NCBI RefSeq assembly: GCF_040549045.1
Contig: NZ_JBEWTB010000002.1
Span: 2,890,001-2,954,000, forward strand
Direction: 5' to 3'
Length of the DNA stretch: 64,000 bases
Source: Endozoicomonas sp. NE40
Lineage (GTDB): Bacteria; Pseudomonadota; Gammaproteobacteria; Pseudomonadales; Endozoicomonadaceae
A model generated the notes under the pieces. It ran no database searches, was not told where the DNA came from, and saw only the letters and a list, made by a program, of their open reading frames with translations. The position numbers and the translations under genes were made by a program. Shown piece by piece: positions 60,124 through 64,000 of the stretch (position 1 is its first letter; each line of letters starts with the position of its first letter).

Positions 60124-61305
60124 ATGGCCTGGAACGAGCCGGGTGGAAATAACCAGGATCCTTGGGGTGGTGGTAACAAAGGGAAGAATCAGGGACCCCC
60201 TGATTTGGACGACGCTTTACGTAAGCTTCAGGATAAACTGAACTCACTCTTTGGTGGTGGTAAAAGTGGAGGAAACTCCGGAGGAGGCAGTTCGGCTTCT
60301 TCGGGCTCTTCATCAGGGATGTTTATCGGTGTTCTGATACTGGCCGCTGTGGCTTATATCTGGAATGCCGTTTATACCGTTGACGAAAAAGAGCGCGCCG
60401 TTATTTTGCGCTTTGGTCAATATCATCAGACCGTTGAGCCGGGCCTGCATATCTATTTCCCGCCTTTTGAAACCAAATATCAGGAAAAGGTTACCGAACT
60501 TCGTACCTACAACCTGCGCCAGCAGATGCTGACGGAAGACGAAAACATTGTTGAAGTGTCGATGTCCGTTCAGTACAACATTGGTGATGTTAAGTCCTAC
60601 GTTCTTAACGTAGCCAAGCCTATGGTCAGTCTGGAAGAAGCCTCTCAAAGTGCCTTGCGTCACGTTGTCGGCAGCTCCGAGATGTATCAGGTGCTGACTG
60701 AAGGTCGTGAAACCATGGGCGTAGAGGTGCGTAAGCGCCTGCAGGACTACCAGGATGCTTATGGTACTGGTCTGAAGGTTAACAAGGTGAACATCGAGAG
60801 CGCCCAGCCTCCGAAAGAGGTACAGGCTGCATTTGATGATGTAATCCGTGCCCGGGAAGACGAGCAGCGTGCGAAAAACCGTGCCGACGCTTATGCCAAC
60901 AAAGTGGTTCCGGAAGCCCGTGGTCAGGCCCAGCGTGAGCTGGAAGAAGCCAACGCTTATCGTGACGAACTGGTGGCCAGGGCAGAAGGTGAGGCAGACC
61001 GTTTTGTGAAGCTGCTGAACGAATATCGTCGTGAGCCCGATGTCACCCGCGAACGTCTGTATCTGGAAACCATGGAAAGCGTTCTGGGGACAACCAGCAA
61101 GGTTCTGGTGGATGTTGAAGGTGGTAATAACATGATGTACCTGCCGCTGGATCGTCTGAATCAGCCCAAGTCCGCAAATCAGGGTTCTGATGGCTCATCT
61201 GCCCTGTCACAGCAGGATTTAAGCAATATCGCTAATCAGGTAACAGAGGAGCTGAATCGGCGAGTGAGTAGTGCGCGCAGCAGCACCGGGAGGACTGTAC
61301 GATGA
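60124..61305 (+). CDS. hflK: FtsH modulator HflK
   Basis: Three hundred and ninety-three residues. A Gly/Asn/Pro-rich cytosolic start (Met-Ala-Trp-Asn-Glu-Pro-Gly-Gly), a membrane helix near 64-80 and an SPFH/band-7 domain (Glu-Arg-Ala-Val-Ile-Leu-Arg-Phe-Gly) facing the periplasm, with a long coiled coil. With HflC it forms a cage around FtsH and restrains its proteolysis. The stop overlaps hflC by 4 bp. Confidence 0.97.
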   Translation: MAWNEPGGNNQDPWGGGNKGKNQGPPDLDDALRKLQDKLNSLFGGGKSGGNSGGGSSASSGSSSGMFIGVLILAAVAYIWNAVYTVDEKERAVILRFGQYHQTVEPGLHIYFPPFETKYQEKVTELRTYNLRQQMLTEDENIVEVSMSVQYNIGDVKSYVLNVAKPMVSLEEASQSALRHVVGSSEMYQVLTEGRETMGVEVRKRLQDYQDAYGTGLKVNKVNIESAQPPKEVQAAFDDVIRAREDEQRAKNRADAYANKVVPEARGQAQRELEEANAYRDELVARAEGEADRFVKLLNEYRREPDVTRERLYLETMESVLGTTSKVLVDVEGGNNMMYLPLDRLNQPKSANQGSDGSSALSQQDLSNIANQVTEELNRRVSSARSSTGRTVR

Positions 61306-62174
61306 GTCAGAAAGGTTTCAGCGCTCTGGTCATTGGTCTGGTTGCCCTGATCGTTGCATGGAGCAGCCTGTTTGTAATCAACGAACGTGAGCGTGCGGTA
61401 CAGTTACGTTTTGGTCAGCTGGTTAAAGATGATATCCAGCCCGGCCTGCATATCAAGATCCCGTTTGTGGATAATGTGCGGATATTTGATGCCCGTCTGC
61501 AGAATCTGGAAGTGCCTTCCGAGCGTTTCCTGACTCTGGAACAGAAAGCGGTTATCGTGGACTCCTACATCAAGTGGCGTGTTGACGACGTTAGTCGTTT
61601 CTACCGTGCCACTGCTGGTGACCTGTTCCGTGCCAACACTCTGTTGTCTCAGCGTGCGGAATCCCGTATGCGGAACAAGTTTGGTGCTCTGACCCTGAAC
61701 GAAGTGGTATCTGGTCAGCGTGACCGTCTGATGAACGAGATCACCGACGAACTGAACTCTGTGGCTCGTGATGAGCTGGGTGTGAGCGTGGTGGATGTCC
61801 GGGTTAAGAAAATTGACCTGCCTCCTCAGGTGAGTGACTCGGTTTATGAGCGTATGTCTTCCGAGCGGGATAAAGAAGCCCAGGAATATCGCTCTAAAGG
61901 TCTGGAGATGGCGGAAGGTATCCGTGCGAATGCAGACCGTGAACAGCGGGTCATTCTGGCGAACGCTTACCGGGATGCGGAAATGATCCGGGGTGACGGC
62001 GACGCGAAAGCCGCAGAGATTTATGCCAAGGCATTCCGTCAGGACCCTGAGTTCTACGCCTTTACCCGTAGTCTGGAAGCCTATCGGAAGTCCTTTAACA
62101 GTACTGGCGACATTATGCTGCTGGAGCCTGACAGTGACTTCTTTAACTATCTGAACAGTAAATCAGGTAATTAA
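61302..62174 (+). CDS. hflC: FtsH modulator HflC
   Basis: Two hundred and ninety residues. An N-terminal membrane helix and SPFH domain with Asn-Glu-Arg-Glu-Arg-Ala-Val-Gln-Leu-Arg-Phe-Gly, Gly-Leu-His-Ile-Lys-Ile-Pro-Phe, and a C-terminal coiled coil (Gly-Asp-Gly-Asp-Ala-Lys-Ala-Ala-Glu-Ile-Tyr). Coupled to hflK through the ATGA overlap. Confidence 0.97.
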   Translation: MSQKGFSALVIGLVALIVAWSSLFVINERERAVQLRFGQLVKDDIQPGLHIKIPFVDNVRIFDARLQNLEVPSERFLTLEQKAVIVDSYIKWRVDDVSRFYRATAGDLFRANTLLSQRAESRMRNKFGALTLNEVVSGQRDRLMNEITDELNSVARDELGVSVVDVRVKKIDLPPQVSDSVYERMSSERDKEAQEYRSKGLEMAEGIRANADREQRVILANAYRDAEMIRGDGDAKAAEIYAKAFRQDPEFYAFTRSLEAYRKSFNSTGDIMLLEPDSDFFNYLNSKSGN

Positions 62175-62179
62175 TCAAT

Positions 62180-62209
62180 CACCGGCAGTGAAACCTTGCG
62201 CTGCCGGTG
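62180..62209 (+). terminator. 9-bp hairpin after hflC
   Basis: CACCGGCAG / CTGCCGGTG with a 12-nt loop, just after the hflC stop and just before the hairpin at 62223. Possibly an mRNA 3'-end stabiliser. Confidence 0.5.
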
Positions 62210-62222
62210 GTAATATACCACA

Positions 62223-62246
62223 AACCGGGTTTCGCCCGGTTTTTTC
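62223..62246 (+). terminator. Intrinsic terminator between hflC and DUF2065 gene
   Basis: AACCGGG / CCCGGTT with a 5-nt loop, then a T-run. It ends the hflKC transcript, so the small gene downstream may be read by partial read-through. Confidence 0.8.
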
Positions 62247-62263
62247 GTGTATGAGGTTTACAC

Positions 62264-62455
62264 GTGGAATTTGGCAAGCAATTGCTCATTGCCATCAGCC
62301 TGATGCTGGTGCTGGAAGGTATTCTTCCTTTCCTTTATCCACAGCGCTGGCGCAACCTGGTCGCAAAGCTCTCAGAGATTGATGATCGGCAGCTGCGTAT
62401 AGCGGGTTTTATCAGCATGCTGGCTGGTGTGGTTCTGTTGACCCTCGTTAGCTAG
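62264..62455 (+). CDS. DUF2065 small membrane protein (YjeT-like)
   Basis: Sixty-three residues, from a GTG with GAGG 7 nt upstream. Two membrane helices flank a basic loop (Tyr-Pro-Gln-Arg-Trp-Arg-Asn-Leu), the DUF2065/YjeT pattern. Always found between hflC and hisZ/purA in this group. The function is unknown. Confidence 0.9.
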   Translation: MEFGKQLLIAISLMLVLEGILPFLYPQRWRNLVAKLSEIDDRQLRIAGFISMLAGVVLLTLVS

Positions 62456-62542
62456 TTTCCAGACATTGTCCGTAAATAGCCTGTACCTGCAGACAGATTA
62501 TTTACGAACACTGCCTGAAATAAGCTAACAAGAGAGGCTGTT

Positions 62543-63715
62543 ATGACCGTCGCCGATCGCTGGCTGTTGCCAGATGGGATTGAAGAAATTTTGCCGCCCC
62601 GGGCTCGCAGAGCAGAAGCTTTGCGCCGGGAAATGCTGGATTTATTTGATTGCTGGGGTTATGACCTGGTCATTCCTCCGCATCTGGAGTTTCTTGAATC
62701 ACTGACTGCCGGCGTTGGTCACGACCTCGAGCTGCAGATATTCAAGGTGACGGACCTGATGACCGGCCGCACCATGGGATTGCGGGCAGACACCACGCCT
62801 GCGGTAGCCCGCATTGATGCGCATAACCTGACGGATGATGGTCCGGTAAGGCTTTGCTACGCAGGCAGTGTCTTTCATGCCCGGCCTGCGTCGTTGGGTG
62901 CGTCCCGTTCACCGATTCAGCTGGGTGCTGAGTTGTATGGTCATACGGGGCCGGAAAGCGATATTGAAGTGATTTCCCTGATGCTGGAAACCCTCAGTGT
63001 CGTGGGCATGGATTCCCCCAACCTGGATCTTGGTCATGTACAGATCTACCGTGCGCTGGTAGCCAGTGCCGGACTGGACAAGGATCAGGAACAGCTGTTG
63101 TTTGATGCCTTGCAGCGCAAGGCAACCTGTGAAGTTGAAGAACTGCTGGCACACTGGCATGTAGACGCGGATGTTGTGCCAATGTTCAGGGCTTTAACCG
63201 GGCTTTCAGGTAAGGTGGATGTCATCGCAAAAGCCAGGGATGTTCTGGCCAATGCACCTCTGGAAGTGTTCGCAGCACTGGATGCGCTGGAAAATATTGC
63301 GCAAACCATTACCCGGCAGTACCCGAAAGTGAACCTTTATCTGGATCTGGGAGAACTGCGTGGTTATCACTACCACACAGGGGTTGTGTTTGCTGCTTAT
63401 GTTCCCGGACATGGACAGGCGATTGCCAAAGGCGGTCGTTATGATGGCGTGGGCAGGATGTTTGGTCGTGCTCGTCCGGCAACAGGCTTCAGTACCGATC
63501 TGAAAGCCCTGCTGGATTTTAAACCGTGTGACGTTGAATCACGGGCAATCATTTTTGCACCGGCTGATGCGGATTCCGCCGTTGTTCGGAAGCTGCGTCA
63601 GCAGGGCCTGCGGGTAATCATCGAGTTACCGGGGCAAAAGACAGACGCGGTAAGCTCTGGCTGCAATCAGCAGCTGGTTTGCCGTGACGGAGACTGGCAG
63701 GTTGAATCCTTATAG
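62543..63715 (+). CDS. hisZ: ATP phosphoribosyltransferase regulatory subunit HisZ
   Basis: Three hundred and ninety residues. Class II aaRS-like fold derived from HisRS: Asp-Arg-Trp-Leu-Leu-Pro-Asp-Gly-Ile-Glu-Glu at the start, Arg-Ala-Asp-Thr-Thr-Pro-Ala-Val-Ala-Arg, Gly-Ala-Glu-Leu-Tyr-Gly, and Gly-Gly-Arg-Tyr-Asp-Gly-Val. It lacks the tRNA-binding domain. It pairs with short-form HisG in histidine synthesis; no hisG is near. It precedes purA as in Pseudomonas. Confidence 0.96.
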   Translation: MTVADRWLLPDGIEEILPPRARRAEALRREMLDLFDCWGYDLVIPPHLEFLESLTAGVGHDLELQIFKVTDLMTGRTMGLRADTTPAVARIDAHNLTDDGPVRLCYAGSVFHARPASLGASRSPIQLGAELYGHTGPESDIEVISLMLETLSVVGMDSPNLDLGHVQIYRALVASAGLDKDQEQLLFDALQRKATCEVEELLAHWHVDADVVPMFRALTGLSGKVDVIAKARDVLANAPLEVFAALDALENIAQTITRQYPKVNLYLDLGELRGYHYHTGVVFAAYVPGHGQAIAKGGRYDGVGRMFGRARPATGFSTDLKALLDFKPCDVESRAIIFAPADADSAVVRKLRQQGLRVIIELPGQKTDAVSSGCNQQLVCRDGDWQVESL

Positions 63716-63741
63716 ATCACCACAGTCACTATTTGCTGTAT

Positions 63742-63775
63742 ACAGCTAACACTTGTCGTACGACAGTATAGCTGT
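63742..63775 (+). terminator. Nested palindromes between hisZ and purA
   Basis: Outer arms ACAGCTA / TAGCTGT, followed by TTTGTT, enclose a perfect 12-bp palindrome TGTCGTACGACA (63754-63765). It may be a terminator of hisZ or a regulatory site for purA. Confidence 0.55.
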
Positions 63776-63802
63776 TTTGTTATGAATTAAAGAGACCGTA
63801 TC

Positions 63803-64000
63803 ATGGGTAAGACTGTTGTCGTACTGGGCACCCAGTGGGGTGATGAAGGCAAAGGTAAAATCGTGGATCTGCTCACCGAGCAGGCTGAAGCGGTAGTACG
63901 CTTTCAGGGTGGACATAATGCTGGCCACACCCTGGTGATTGATGGCGAGAAAACCGTTCTGCACCTGATTCCATCCGGAATCCTGCGTGAAGGCGTTGTG
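63803..64000 (+). CDS. purA: Adenylosuccinate synthetase, N-terminal part (runs off window)
   Basis: Sixty-six codons are visible from ATG 63803. Gly-Thr-Gln-Trp-Gly-Asp-Glu-Gly-Lys-Gly-Lys is the GTP-binding and catalytic loop, and Phe-Gln-Gly-Gly-His-Asn-Ala-Gly-His-Thr is the conserved IMP/Mg block. It makes adenylosuccinate from IMP, aspartate and GTP. An AGAG lies 7 nt upstream of the start. The 3' end is outside the window. Confidence 0.97.
   Translation, partial: MGKTVVVLGTQWGDEGKGKIVDLLTEQAEAVVRFQGGHNAGHTLVIDGEKTVLHLIPSGILREGVV

Overview
The gene set and gene order point to a marine gammaproteobacterium of the Oceanospirillales/Hahellaceae type. An Endozoicomonas-like, host-associated bacterium fits best, but this is inference from gene order and protein flavour; no search was run. 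Several blocks match the order known from Pseudomonas: waaF-waaC-waaG-waaP-kinases-waaL-deacetylase next to ilvE-glnE-aceE-aceF; yggT-proC-yggS-pilT; ruvX-yqgE-tonB-gshB; psd-rhodanese-rsgA-orn; and queG-nnr-tsaE-amiB-mutL-miaA-hfq-hflX-hflK-hflC-DUF2065-hisZ-purA.

Layout. 1-16.4 kb is a lipopolysaccharide core locus on the minus strand. Its left two thirds are AT-rich. It holds an acyl carrier protein, four LPS-type sugar kinases, five glycosyltransferase-like genes besides waaG, waaC and waaF, an O-antigen ligase and a PIG-L deacetylase. Two near-identical IS4-family elements in opposite orientation sit in it. 16.7-25.9 kb holds ilvE, glnE, aceE and aceF. 26-28.5 kb is a large exported glycosidase-like protein. 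28.5-38.5 kb holds yggT, proC, yggS, pilT, an orphan exported protein, ruvX, yqgE, tonB, a DUF2860 outer-membrane protein, gshB, a frameshifted SYLF lipoprotein and psd. 38.6-48.6 kb holds a rhodanese, an orphan exported protein, rsgA, orn, a eukaryotic-like Ser/Thr kinase, queG, nnr, tsaE and amiB. 48.6-53.3 kb is an accessory block splitting amiB from mutL: an atypical NRAMP transporter, decayed gene remnants and two orphan exported proteins. 53.3-64 kb returns to the conserved chain mutL to purA, which runs off the right edge.

How genes work together. WaaF and WaaC add the heptoses, WaaG the first outer-core hexose, the kinases phosphorylate core sugars, other transferases and the deacetylase finish the core, and WaaL attaches the O-chain. 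AceE and AceF form pyruvate dehydrogenase; GlnE controls glutamine synthetase. PilT and a TonB3-like protein suggest type IV pilus function. MutL, MiaA, Hfq, HflX and HflKC form the usual repair/RNA/membrane-protease superoperon.

The most informative oddities are: two independent IS insertions proven by separate 9-bp target duplications, one of which split an overlapping gene pair and rewrote the end of a glycosyltransferase; a lipoprotein whose lipobox and SYLF domain lie in different frames; a decayed KpsF/KdsD-type sugar isomerase; and an intact eukaryotic-type kinase with a disordered N-terminus. No tRNA, rRNA or CRISPR array was found. I see no clearly new multi-gene system; the nearest candidate is the ACP/acyltransferase-like/deacetylase/kinase set in the LPS locus.
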